The notes below the pieces were generated by a model, which was not told the DNA's origin, did not search any database, and worked only from the letters and a program-made list of their open reading frames with translations. The position numbers and the translations under genes are program-made. A stretch of DNA of 64,000 bases from Ilex aquifolium. Its lineage: Eukaryota; Streptophyta; Magnoliopsida; Aquifoliales; Aquifoliaceae. This document shows, one piece after another, positions 35,230-46,803 of the stretch; position 1 is the stretch's first letter; each line of letters begins with the position of its first letter. The stretch covers positions 26,824,635 through 26,888,634 of the forward strand of contig OX637405.1 of assembly GCA_951799425.1 (NCBI GenBank), in the 5' to 3' direction.

Positions 35230-36411
35230 TGTTACGGAAAATATTTTTATATAATTAGATTATATTAAACTGTATAAAGCCTAACTTAAGCACTAATCTA
35301 AACAGAATGTGTAGAAATCAAAACCAGTGCACTCACAGGGACGTAGATCAGTACGAACAATAAATAAGCAAAACCAGAACTTCAATCCGAGCCTTATGAA
35401 ACACAATCTCTTTAAGACAGATTTGGTCTCTCTTGGTGCTCAAGGTCGATGAGCAACTGTCTCCCAAGATAGAACGGATTTTACCTTCTTGAAGAAGCAA
35501 CACTTCAATCTTCAAGATTCCAACAAACACAACTTGTGTTTATACTTGAACCAAACCAAAAGAATAATGCAATAATATGCACAGAGATAGAGAAGAAATT
35601 CTGAAACTGGAATCCAAAATGTGATGGATCGAAATGGCAAATGGGCAGTCTATTTATAGGCTTTTGGTGGCTTTCAGATTGCTTGAAAAGGCATGGGTTG
35701 CCATTGTTCAGATTAAAAAGACACATTTTTTTTTCTGAATAGGCAAGAGGCACCTCTTGGAATGGAATGAACATGCTCTTTGGAATGAACCTAGACCCCT
35801 TTTGGCACCAAGTTCAAAGAAAATAACGGAAATAAATTTAAAATCTGGTTTGGATTTAAAATTTCGATTGGGATTTTAATTCTGATCCGTGTTTGGATCC
35901 GATTGGTTTGACCCATGACCCGCACTGCTCCAAATAAATTTTGTCCAAAAAGATTATATCTTTTTTGCCCAAGCCCAAGCCGGAGCCTGGCCTAGCCGGG
36001 TCGGGTCGTGGTGAGGCATGGTGGCAGGCGGCACGAACACACGTGTGTGATAACCAAGGTAGTGCAGGCGCTTGCTCCGCTCACAAAAGTGTGGTACCCC
36101 TTGTGGCCTAACCCATGAAGCCAACTAGGATTATATTAACTCACCAAAGTGTTGGTCTTCTTCCAATGTGGAACAAGCCTTATTTCACTACACCAATCTT
36201 AGTTTTTCATCACTTCAAATATGTCACTTTGAGACATAATTTCTATTCAATTCTTAATGGTTTTGGACAAATAAATATATCATGTTAATCTCCTCACGGA
36301 GGAAAATGCGTTGAACCTTTGTCCCACTAATTTCAAGATATGGGTCCCACTTTTATTTAAGCCTCATATTGCTCAAATAGACTTGTTTAAAACCATTTTT
36401 TTTTTCCAACA
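35230..36411 (-). mobile_element. 3' LTR of the second copia element
   Basis: On the minus strand the LTR starts TGTTGG at 36411 and ends GTAACA at 35230. It is 1182 bp, longer than its partner because of indels near 35590-35870. A polypurine tract GTGGGGGA lies just upstream on the minus strand (36420-36413). A TATAAATA box is visible on the minus strand near 35658. Confidence 0.88.
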
Positions 36412-39400
36412 ATCCCCCACATTAATGAAAATTCGATATATGATAATGCAGACACTGGTTCAAGTACATGTGAAAGGTTACTGAATCTGGATAAGTAGCC
36501 AGTGGCCTTGAACTTTCCGTAATGACAAACTATTGGATTTACTTGGCTATCCAGTGAACATATTGTCTTTGAACTGTTAACCGTTTGTGTAAACCAAGAC
36601 AATAGAATTCACACAGTATCCCTTCGGACACAGGTGGTTCTCACGTTTGTGTTCATTTTGGCCTTGAACACCACTTGGTTTCATGAGTAATTTTAGAGTA
36701 ATCAGCCTACGATTCTCATAAAAATAGCCCTTTCTTTACTCACATAGGTGATTTTTGATGAAGAGTATCCTATTATACCCCATTTGGACATTTTCAAGTC
36801 ACAGAATATCATTAAAAGCGTAACTTATCCTAGTTCTCACTGCTGTCTCATCATAGGAATGGGAAGGAATTTAGAAAATCTCCTTAGTGTGTACTGAGTT
36901 ACACATAATTTGGTTGTCCCTTTGAACTTAGATCTTGGGATCTCCAGTTAACTAAGTTGGGTTGCCATTATAGTGACTCTTGGTTAAGTAATAGGCTTTA
37001 AGCTCATTCCCGTCGATGAACTTGTCACTTGCTCTGTAATCAAACTTTTTGTAAGCGTATCTACAATATTATCATTTGACTTCACATATTCAATGGATAT
37101 AATACCATTAGAGAGCAATTGTCTCACGGTATTGTGTCTACGACGTATGTGTCTAGACTTACCATTATACATACAATTTTGTGTCCTTTCAATCATAGAT
37201 TTGCTATCACAATGAATTCATATTGCAGGCACAGACTTTGGCCAATTTGGAATATCCCCTAAGAAGTTACGAAGCCATTCTGCTTCTTCTCCAGCTTTAT
37301 CTAAGGTAATGAACTCAGATTCCATTGTAGATCTAGCAATACAAGTTTGCTTTGAAGATTTCCAAGACACGGCTGCACTACCCAAGGTAAAGACATATCC
37401 ACTTGTGCATTTTGAATATTTAATATCGAATATCCAATTAGCATCGGTATATCTCTCGAGTACTGCTAGGTATTTCATGTAGTGCAAACTATAGTTTTGA
37501 GTATGTTTAAAATATCTCAAAACTCTAATAATTGCTTTTCAGTGGTCCTTTCCAGGATTACTTATATATTGACTTAGTTTACTAACTGAGTATGCTATAT
37601 CCGGACGGGTATAATTCATTATATACATTAAACTACCAATTATACGTACATATTCTAATTGTGATATGCTATTACCCTTATTCTTAGAAAGATAGATATT
37701 AACATTGACATGTGTTCTCATAGGTTCTATCTCATACTTCTTGAACTTATCAAGTACTTTATCAATATAATGAGATTGATATAACACGAGTCCATTTGAC
37801 ATTCTTGAAATTTTAATTCCTAATATAACATTAGCAACACCTAGATCTTTTATTTCAAACATATTTGTCAACATCCGTTTGGTAGTTTTAATAACATCGT
37901 TATTACTGCCTATAATTAGCATGTGGTCTACATAAAGACATACAATAATGTATCTACTATGAGTGTTCTTGATATATACACATTTGTCACACTCATTTAT
38001 TTTGAACCCATTTGACAACATTGCTTTGTTAAATTTTTCATGCCACTGTTTTGGTGCTTGTTTTAAACCATACAGAGATTTAAAAAGCTTGCATACTTTC
38101 TTTTCTTGTCCATTTGAAATGAACCCCTAAGGTTGTTCGATCTATATTTCTTCATCTAATTCATCATTTAAGAATGTTGTCTTTGCATCCATTTGATGTA
38201 TTTCAAGACCATTCAATACAGCTATAGCAATTAAAATTCGTATGAAAGTAACTCTAGTAACTGGTGAATAAGTGTCAAAATAATCCAACCCTTCCCTTTG
38301 TTTATATCCTTTGGCTACAAGTCTAGTTTTGTACTTGTCAATGGATCCATCAGCTTTCATCTTCTTTTTATAGATCCATTTATAGCTTAAAGGTTTGTTA
38401 CCTGGTGAAAGATCCATCAACTCCCATGTATGATTTCTCATAATGGATTCGATTTCAGAATCGACAACTTCCTTCCAATAAGGATCTTCGGGGGGAGGAC
38501 ATAACTTCATTGAAATTTTGAGAATCATTTTCTAATAGATAACTTAAAAAATCAGGACCAGATGACTTTGAAGTCTTTGTCCTCTTGTTACGTCTAGGTT
38601 CAGCTTCAATAAACTTCTCGTTTTGACCATTACTAGTCGTATCCTTAATTGGTCTCTTTAATGAGCTTGACTCATGTGACATATTAAATGGAAAATTATT
38701 TTCAAAGAATGAAGCATTCCTTGACTCAATAATTGTATTAATATGCACATCATGAATCTCAGATTTATGAACAAGAAATCGATATGCATTACTACTATGG
38801 GCATAACCAATGAATACACAATCAATGATTTTTGGTTCTATCTTAACCTTTTTAGGTTTATGAACTACCACTTTTTCTAGACACCCCCACACTTTTAAGA
38901 ATTTATAGGAAGGTTTTCGACCTTTGCATAATTCATATGGTGTCTAATTAGTTTTCTTATGAGACACATTGTTAAGAATATAATTAGCAGATAATAAGGC
39001 TTCCCCCACAAGTTTTGGGGTGCTCTCGAACTTGACAACATAACATTCATAATTTCTTTCAATGTTCGATTTTTGCGTTCAGCTATATCAATTGATTGAG
39101 TTGAATAGGGGGTAGTTGTTTGGTAAATGATTCCATGTGTTGCACAAAAAATCCTCGAAAGGAGATTCATATTCACCACCCCTATCACTTTATAGTGCCT
39201 TTATCTTTCTGCTAAGTTAATTTTCAACTTCATTCTTATAATGCTTAAACATATCAATAGTCTCATCTTTATTTCTAATTAAGTAAACATAACAGTATCT
39301 TGTACAATCATCAATAAAAGTAATAAAATACTTTTTACCACATCTTGTTTGTACAAACTTTAAGTCACAAGCATCACTGGTAATTAATTCAAGAGGTTTG

Positions 39401-41117
39401 GTACTTCTTTCAATTGACTTGAAGGATGTTTTTGCCAACTTTGATTCCACACAAATCTCACATTTATGATTTGGATCAATAGACATCTTAGGCAAATCAT
39501 TCAAATTAACTAATCTTCTAATTGCATCATAATTAACATGTCCTAGTCTAGCATGCCACATATTAGAAGACTCAAGCAATTAAGAAGAATTTATCTCATT
39601 CTTATTATTAGAAAATGTGGATACAACAGTCATTACATTGAGCTTAAAAAACTCATCACTCATGTATTCCTTCCTTACAAGCATCTCATTCTTAGTGAGT
39701 ATAAATTTGTTAGATACAAAGACTAACTTAAAGCCATTTTTGCTAAGCAAAGAATCGGACACTAGATTCTTGCGAAGGTCAAAGATATGAAACACTTTAT
39801 TCAAGGTGAGTTCCTTGCCAGATGTTATCTTGAGTATCGCCTTTTCACAACCTTCAACCTTTGAAGTAGAAGAGTTTCCCATGTAGAGCTGTTCATCATA
39901 CTCTATCTTCTTGTAAGTAGAAAACATCCACTTATTTGCATAAATGTGTCAGGTGGCACCAGTATCAACCCACCATTCCTTGAGGTTACTCACCAAGTTA
40001 CATTCGAAAACCACTATAGAGAGGTTCATGTCGGAGACTTTCATTGAAAGTTTGTCTGATTCAGTCATGTTTGCTTGTGCATTAGGCTTCTTGAAATTTG
40101 TTGGCTTACGACAATCTTTTGAGATATGCCCTGCTTTGCCACAGTTGTAGCACTTGCCCTTAAATTTATTGTATCTTTGATTTGAACCTTCGCCATTGTG
40201 TTTACTTTTCTTGTTAGTCTTGGTTCTATTTTCAACTATGTTGGCCTTAGATTCCATGGAATTAAAAACTCTACTTTTCTTCTCGGATTTACGGTTATCC
40301 TCCTCGATTCTCAAGTAAACAATTCATTCTTCAAGTTTCATCTCTTAGCGCTTATGCTTGAGATAGTTCTTGAAATCCTTCCATAGGAGTGGTAATTTCT
40401 CCACAATTTCAGCCACTTGGAATGACTCACTAAGAGACATACCCTCAACATGAATGTCATGAAAGATTACTTGAATTTCTTGAACTTGGGAGATAACAGT
40501 CTAAAAATCCACCATTTTGAAATCCAAGAATTTCCTGACAGTGAACTTCTTCGTGTCGGCATCCTCGGTCTTGTACTTTTTGTCCAAAGACTCCCAAAGT
40601 TCTTTTGTGATTTTGATTACACTATACACATTGTATAATGTATTGTCTAATCCATTGAGGATGTAATTTTTACACAAGAAATCCGAATGTTTCCCAGCAT
40701 CCACAGTAGCCATCTTTTCCACATGTGTTTCATTCTCATCAAGTGAAGGAACATCTTCATTAAGAAACTTTGCAAGATTAAGGGTGATGAGATAGAAAAG
40801 CATCTTAGATTGCCAACGTTTGAAGTCCGAGCCATTGAACTTCTCGAGTTTCTCCCCATGAGACACACTTACGGTTGTAGGAACAATTATTGTACGAACA
40901 ATAGTAGAAGGAACAAAATCATTTGAAGTTGTCATTTCTGTTACACAAAAAGATGCAATAATTTAATACTAAAATCAATAGTCTAACAAAATACACAATT
41001 CTAATTTGTGATAAGTATATTAACTAATGAAAGTAAAGCAGTAACAAAATACAAAATTCTGTTTTAGACTTATAACAGTACTTGATCTAATTATAAAACA
41101 CAAATCTGTCTTAAGAT
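36412..41117 (-). pseudogene. Ty1/copia gag-pol interior
   Basis: Minus-strand order: gag from ATG 40935, zinc knuckle CYNCGKAGHISKDC near 40170, protease WVDTGAT near 39955, pre-integrase HARLGHVNY near 39560, integrase core to about 38895, reverse transcriptase from about 38480 with YVDHMLI near 37925, and RNase H (YTDANW near 37450) to about 36984. This is the full Ty1/copia order gag-PR-IN-RT-RH. At least seven frame breaks or stops divide it, so it is inactive. The catalytic YVDD reads YVDH, another sign of decay. A standard initiator-Met primer site was not seen after the 5' LTR. Confidence 0.9.
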
Positions 41118-42065
41118 TGTTACAAAAAATATATGTATATAATTAGATTATATTAAACTATATAAAGCCTAACTTATGCACTTATCTAAATAGAATGTGT
41201 AGAAATCAAAACCAGTGCACTCACAGGGATGCAAATCAGCATGAACAATAAATAAGAAAAACCAGAACTTCAATCCGAGCCTTGTAAACACAATCTTCTT
41301 AAAAAATATTTGCTCTCTCTTGGTGCTCAAGGTCAATGAGCAACTGTCTCTCAAGATAGAACGAATTTTACCTTCTTAGAAGAAGCAGCACTTCAATCGT
41401 CAAGATTCCAGCGAACACAACTTGTGTTTATACTTGAACCGAACCAAAAAAAATAATGCAACAATATGTAGAAAGAGAGATATATAAGAAGTCTATTTAT
41501 AGACCCTTAGTGGTTGTTCAGATTGCCTGAAAAGACATGTGTTGTCACTATTTGAAATTGAAGAGACACACTCATTAATTTCGATCCGCGTTTGGATTTG
41601 ATTGATTTGACCCATGACCCGCACCACTCCAACTAAATTATATCTTTTTTGCCCAAGCCCAAGTCTGGCCGGGTCGTGGCGAGGCAGACGGCGTGCATGT
41701 GTGATAACTAAGGTAGTGTAGGCGCTTGCTTCGCTTACAAAAGTGTGGTACCGCTTACGGCCCAACCCATGAAGTCAACTAGGAGTATATTAACTCACCA
41801 AAGTGTTGGTCTTCTTCCAATGTAGGACAAGTCTTGTTTCACTACATAAATCTTAGTTTATTTCATCACTTCAAATATGTTACTTTGAGACATAATTTCT
41901 CATTCAAATCTTAATGATTTTGGACAAATAAATGTACCACGTTAATTTCCTCACGGAGGAGAACGCGTTTAACCTTGGTTCTACTAATTTCAAGATGTGG
42001 ATCCCACTTTTATTTAAGCCTTAAATTGCTCAAATAAACTTATTTAAAACCATCTTTTTCCAACA
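41118..42065 (-). mobile_element. 5' LTR of the second copia element
   Basis: This is the partner of 35230-36411, starting TGTTGG (minus) at 42065 and ending GTAACA at 41118. It is 948 bp. Many substitutions and indels separate the two LTRs, so the insertion is old. The flanks are ACAAA (35225-35229) and AAAAA (42066-42070), a probable 5-bp duplication with one change. Confidence 0.88.
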
Positions 42066-42530
42066 AAAAATGGTATAGAATCACACAAGTACAAAAGTTT
42101 TGGCGGATGTTTGGAAGGAAGAGAAATTGGGAAATTGTTCGGAGGTCAGTACTATAATGGAAAAGTGTTCGAGTTCGATAAGAAATCAGGTTGGTACAGG
42201 GTGCTATATGAAGATGGTGACTTTGAAGATCTTGAGTGGCATGAGTTGGAAGAAGTGCTTCTGCCCCTGGATATTACAGTTCCATTGAAAACATTAGCAT
42301 TGAAGATCATCAAAAAGAGGCAGAAACTCGTGCAAAAATTGGGGAAAAATGTGGCTAGATCGAGAAGAATCCGAGCCAAACATATGGGAGGTAGGGGAAA
42401 GACCATGGATGTGGTAGGAGAAGCTTCATTAACGAAGTCCATAATGGATGTGGTTGGAGAAGCTTCATTAGAAAAGTCCACCATGAATGTGCTTGGAGTA
42501 ACTTCATTACCAAAGTCCAATGGTTCTTAA
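42066..42530 (+). pseudogene. Host gene with Tudor-like domain, 3' part of split exon
   Basis: The open frame continues from the 5' part at 35093-35229 and ends with TAA at 42528-42530. It contains a Tudor-like pattern: LFGGQYYNGKVFEFDKKSGW then YRVLYEDGDFEDLEWHELEE (about 42126-42260). Such YEDGD modules occur in plant chromatin-associated proteins. A basic stretch (about 42300-42390) follows, and then three tandem 13-residue repeats (MDVVGEASLTKSI type) at 42403-42522. Apart from the insertion no stop breaks the frame. I do not recognise the exact gene. The copia element lies antisense to it. Confidence 0.65.
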
Positions 42531-43497
42531 AAGGCAAATGAGAATATGCGGTGCTGGAGGATCAATAAGTGAAGTCTGAAGTCATGGCAGGATTAGTATA
42601 AACCTTGATAGGGACAGTAAAGTTGCAAGGTGAACTTGCAATTCCGAATTAATGTGGCCATCCAAGTAATCCTTGCTCTGCATAATTTTTTCGAGTCTTA
42701 AATTAATAGTGTTTTTATTTTTTTTGTGAAGGTAATTTTATTAGTAATGTTATTTTTTTATGACGGAAAAATCCGTGGTCTGTCATCTATATAATAAAGT
42801 ACAATATAATTCAAATCTCAAAAGATAAACAAAATGACTTTTGTTTTTCACGGTTGAGATCTCTTTAAATTTTACTTTAAAATTAATCCAACGACTAATA
42901 TTAACACCTTAAATTTAATATAGAAAATAGACTCCTAAAGGTGTGTTTGGGGTGACTTTTTAAAAGTGTCTCAAATACTTATAACTATTTTAAACAAAAC
43001 AAAAATAGTGTTTGGAACCGTCTCACCTCCACCAAATCGCCCCACCGCCATCACCACTACTATCACCGTCGCCACCACCACCACCTCTGCCACAATAACC
43101 ACCACCCCCACCGTCGACACAGCCACCACCACCATCGCCGCTGCCGCCAACCTACTACCACAACTACCACCACCGCCCCAACACCACCACCAACGTCACC
43201 GCCCCACGACTATCACCACTATCACCATCAACGTCGTTACCACCACCACTACCCACCACCACCATCGTGATCTCAATCTTATATTTATTACCACTGCTAC
43301 CATCATTTCACGACTATTGTCGCCACCCACCATCACCATATTGTTGCCCACTACCACCCGTCGTCAACAACTACTATCACCCACCCCCACCACACGTACC
43401 ACCACCACCCTTCACCGCCCACCACTGCCGCCACCTATTGTCACCCACCCCCACCCCACTTACCACCACCGTCATTCGCCATCACCCATCATACGCC
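42531..43497. other. Spacer with a CCA-rich low-complexity tract
   Basis: AT-rich DNA until about 43017, then nearly pure CCACC/CCATCA repeats to about 43480. Long ORFs across the tract on both strands (Thr/Pro-rich) come from composition and are not called as genes. Confidence 0.7.
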
Positions 43498-43970
43498 CCT
43501 CAATATCCATCCAATATTCCTTAACGTGTAAAATAAGTTGGAATGGCATAGTTTTATTTACACAGGTTAGTGTGAGAATGGCACTTACCGGACCATTTCT
43601 TGTGTGGGGAGGAACCAAATCCAAAAATAAAACCAGATGTAAATGGTTTTTTATATGTTTGTCAAAAAGGTGAATATGTAATCTCACGTAGTCCACTAGA
43701 AATAAAAACGAACTATAAATTCAGACATCATAAATTCGAAATTTGACGATTCTTTTAGGGCCAAAAACCATGATGTATTTTTCTCGTGAATTTCTTAGTC
43801 TCAGCATTGATGATTTGTCTTTGACTAAACTAAAAAAAAAAATAGTCAATGCGCATATAAATTAACCCGAAGACACCATGAAAATATGCCATATTCACCA
43901 ATGACACAAACCTTAAGGCAAATATACCAGCAAACAGTGTTCCAATTAAAAAAGGTTAAAAAAACATCTA
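43498..43970 (-). repeat. Inverted duplicate of 21754-22226
   Basis: This is the reverse complement of the earlier block, with scattered substitutions. It sits immediately left of the direct-repeat block, whereas in the first copy the equivalent block is to the right. An inversion or separate relocation must have happened in one copy. Confidence 0.85.
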
Positions 43971-44202
43971 TGACCTATCCTCGACGAGATAGAGGTGATT
44001 TAGTCGCTCAGACTCGTGAGTCTAAGTAGAACCAAGAGCAAATCTCGATGCATGAATCGGTCCTTCAACCTACATATTAGTTAAATCAAGACTTGTGTTT
44101 CGATGTAAATTCGAATTCACATTAGAGATTTGAATACGATTTATTTGAACAATTAAGATTTGTTATATCAACCAATCACATTTTTTGTTGTCTAAAGAAC
44201 TT

Positions 44203-46050
44203 GAACCCTCCATCTGATGAAATGTAAGCATTCACAAAGTAAGAGCTATCATCGGACAAACGCCCCTCGGTAATTATATTTGATGTTAACTGAGTTGTCA
44301 AGTGGTTTTCTGTATAAAATCTTTATTCTAAAGTTCAACCGACTTAGTTACCCAAAAAGAAAAAAATTCAACTTGACTTGTCAAGTGGTGTCACATAGAT
44401 CACTATTTGAATTGTCAAGTGGTCCTTAACAAAGAACAGCAGCAGAGGACCACATTTCAATGAGGCTTGAAGAAACATTATCCCCCACATTGTCTTCTCT
44501 GGTGAAGGTGCTTTTGTGTCACTCATATGAGTCTGAATGCCCCTCCTTTCCAATGCTGATTGTCATATTCCCCCTGGATTTTCTATCTTTCTTATTTTAT
44601 TCTATTTACTTTTTATTTTGTGGGGGTGGGGGTGGGGTAAGACACGGATTTAACTCCTTTCATGTTATAATCGAATTGACTATACCATAGTTTTAAAACC
44701 CGGCCCGTACATCAACCCGGTGAAGGGACCGGGTCAATGGGTCATTGGTTCAACCGTTGGGTCACTGGTCGGACCAGTAATATAATAAAAAATTAAAAAA
44801 TAATAATAAATAGGCTAAAAAATCACAATAATTATAAAAATAACATCAAACATGTAAAGTTAAGTAGAAAAAAATCATCAAACATGTTTCAATGTATTCA
44901 ATTTTCAATACAACTTGTAAAGTTAAGTGGAGAAAAACGTAACAGTGTATAGATTTCACAAGAAATTTATGTTGAAAACCCAGAAATTTATGACAGTCAA
45001 CAACAACAAAGCTTCCAAATTTTCTGCAGTCCATTGCCTTAAATTTATGACAGTCCATTGATATGAACTGACATCTCCAAAAAAATTATCAGTTGAACTA
45101 CTCAATTGTCACTCCTCAATTAACCAATGCATTCTTACAGCTAGCAGTAGTAACTTCAGAAAAATCAATAGGTTAATTCATGTAGGGAACCACCTCAAAA
45201 CAAATGCATTGAACCTCCTTAGGCACAATGGATCCAATTTCAACCATCACCAACTCACCGGTGAGAATTTTCTACTACTTCAGCCAAAAAGAAGAAACAA
45301 AAATTTCAAACTAAATAAAATTGGATAGTGAAAAGCCCAACACCCACCATTGAGCACACATACATTTTACCTAATCAACTAGCAGGATCTTTAAAAAACG
45401 AACTCACTGCAAACGAAATCCAAACTCACTGGAGGTCGACTGCCTGTTGCTCGTTCGGTGGAGTCGCTGCTGGATCGCGATCGCTACTGCAATGGATCGC
45501 TGATTGGAGTCGCTGCTGGATCGCTGGATCGTTGGTGGTGGAACCGTGGAGGTGAGGCTGTGCTGCGAAGTCGTCTGGTCTGGAGGAGTGGAGTCGGCTG
45601 GAGTCTCTAAACTCTGGATCGATTTAGATTTTAGGGCAACAAAACAAAAGGAGAAAAAACAAAAGGGGAAAAAAATCAAACATTTATAATAATGTAATGA
45701 AACCGTCCGGTTTGTCTAACTCGGCCGGTTCTCACGGGTTCACCGGTTTTTGACCGGTTCAACGGTTTGACCCCGGTTCTGTACATAAACGGTTTTTACA
45801 TCGAACCGGCCCGGTTAGGGGACCGGTTCACCGGTTTACCGGGTTGACCCGTCGGGCCGGGCCGGGTTTAAAAACACTGGACTATACATAATAAAAATTT
45901 AAATATATTATCGATGCATTATCTTACTTGTTACATAGCAACCCCCTCCCTCATTTCTTATGAACTGCTCATTTCTTATGTACCATAATATCAATTTTAT
46001 ACATATGAAAAATACATGAATATATTAACGGAGGTAAATTTAATAGTTAG
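44203..46050 (+). repeat. Duplicated block, copy B (direct repeat of 18591-20492)
   Basis: The match covers 44203-44420, 44426-44685 and 45880-46050. It is interrupted by the hAT-like element and truncated at the right by insertion of the Tat retrotransposon at 46051. Confidence 0.88.
44686..45879. mobile_element. hAT-like non-autonomous element (1194 bp)
   Basis: A perfect 8-bp duplication, GACTATAC, flanks it at 44678-44685 and 45880-45887. The earlier copy near 20293 has a single GACTATAC and no insert. The inverted ends are CATAGTTTTAAAACCCGGCC and the complement of GGCCGGGTTTAAAAACACTG, with CCGGTT-rich subterminal repeats at 45705-45865. The 8-bp duplication and CA-G ends fit hAT. No transposase is encoded; the small ORFs inside are not supported. 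Confidence 0.85.
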
Positions 46051-46741
46051 TGATGATACTTAAAATAAACCCCAGACACGAGCTCAGGAAAAGAGCTCAG
46101 CTCTGGAGGATAGGGAAAATAAACCGAGCTGACCCAGCCACGATCTGAGCTCGACCAGTCAACACTTGTACTCCCAGCTGAAGACATAAGGCGATAAATG
46201 TTAAGAGGACAGCAAGTCGACAACAGATATATTCATAATGGGAATTCAGCTAATCCAAGGCGCGTAACACATTACCAGCAAGGATCCCCTCCTACAATCA
46301 AGGAGAGGATCCCATGATAAAAGGCAAAAACCAAGCCATTTGGAACCAGCTATAGGAAGTCTAGGTAACTCCGAGATGATAGATGAAGATAGGGAGCAAT
46401 TCCTTCGATAAAGGAGGTAATTCCGAATTAGAGGTAAGTATGAGGCTATAAAAAGAGAGCAACTGGAAACCCTAAGACCGGGAGTATTCTACTGTAACAC
46501 ATTCAATCGATCAATAAAGAGAAAGGAGCAAGAGTCTCCATTAGAGAGTGGACTAGCCGAGCTCATTAGCCGGTGAACCACTATACTTCTACTGTATCAC
46601 ACGCACTACATGTCGGTTAATTAGAGCATTCGTCCTTCGATACACGAGCCTTGTAGCTCAGATGCCATATCGAGCTCCACACAGATCGTTCATACCACAT
46701 AATCCAGTCCCATAGCTCATTCGCGCAGGTTTACACCATCA
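46051..46741 (+). mobile_element. 5' LTR of the Tat element
   Basis: The LTR has TG...CA termini, is 691 bp long, and is rich in AGCTC words. The left flank is GTTAG. It contains a TATA box at 46447 and an AATAAA signal at 46513, so U3, R and U5 are all present. Confidence 0.92.
46447..46454 (+). promoter_or_regulatory. TATA box of the Tat 5' LTR
   Basis: TATAAAAA in GC-balanced sequence. An AATAAA at 46513-46518 lies about 60 bases downstream, which suits a short R region. Confidence 0.65.
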
Positions 46742-46744
46742 GTT

Positions 46745-46762
46745 TGGCGCCGTCTGTGGGAA
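46745..46762 (+). other. Primer binding site of the Tat element
   Basis: TGGCGCCGTCTGTGGGAA starts three bases after the LTR. TGGCGCC is complementary to tRNA 3' ends in GGCGCCA, as in tRNA-Asp. Confidence 0.8.
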
Positions 46763-46803
46763 CGACTGTTCCTGTTACAAGTAAGCTGATTCCTCAGTGA
46801 CTG

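Noticed and set aside
42966..43673. 235-codon Thr/Pro-rich ORF
   Set aside because: Translation of the CCA-rich low-complexity tract, running into the inverted repeat block; several frames are open at once.
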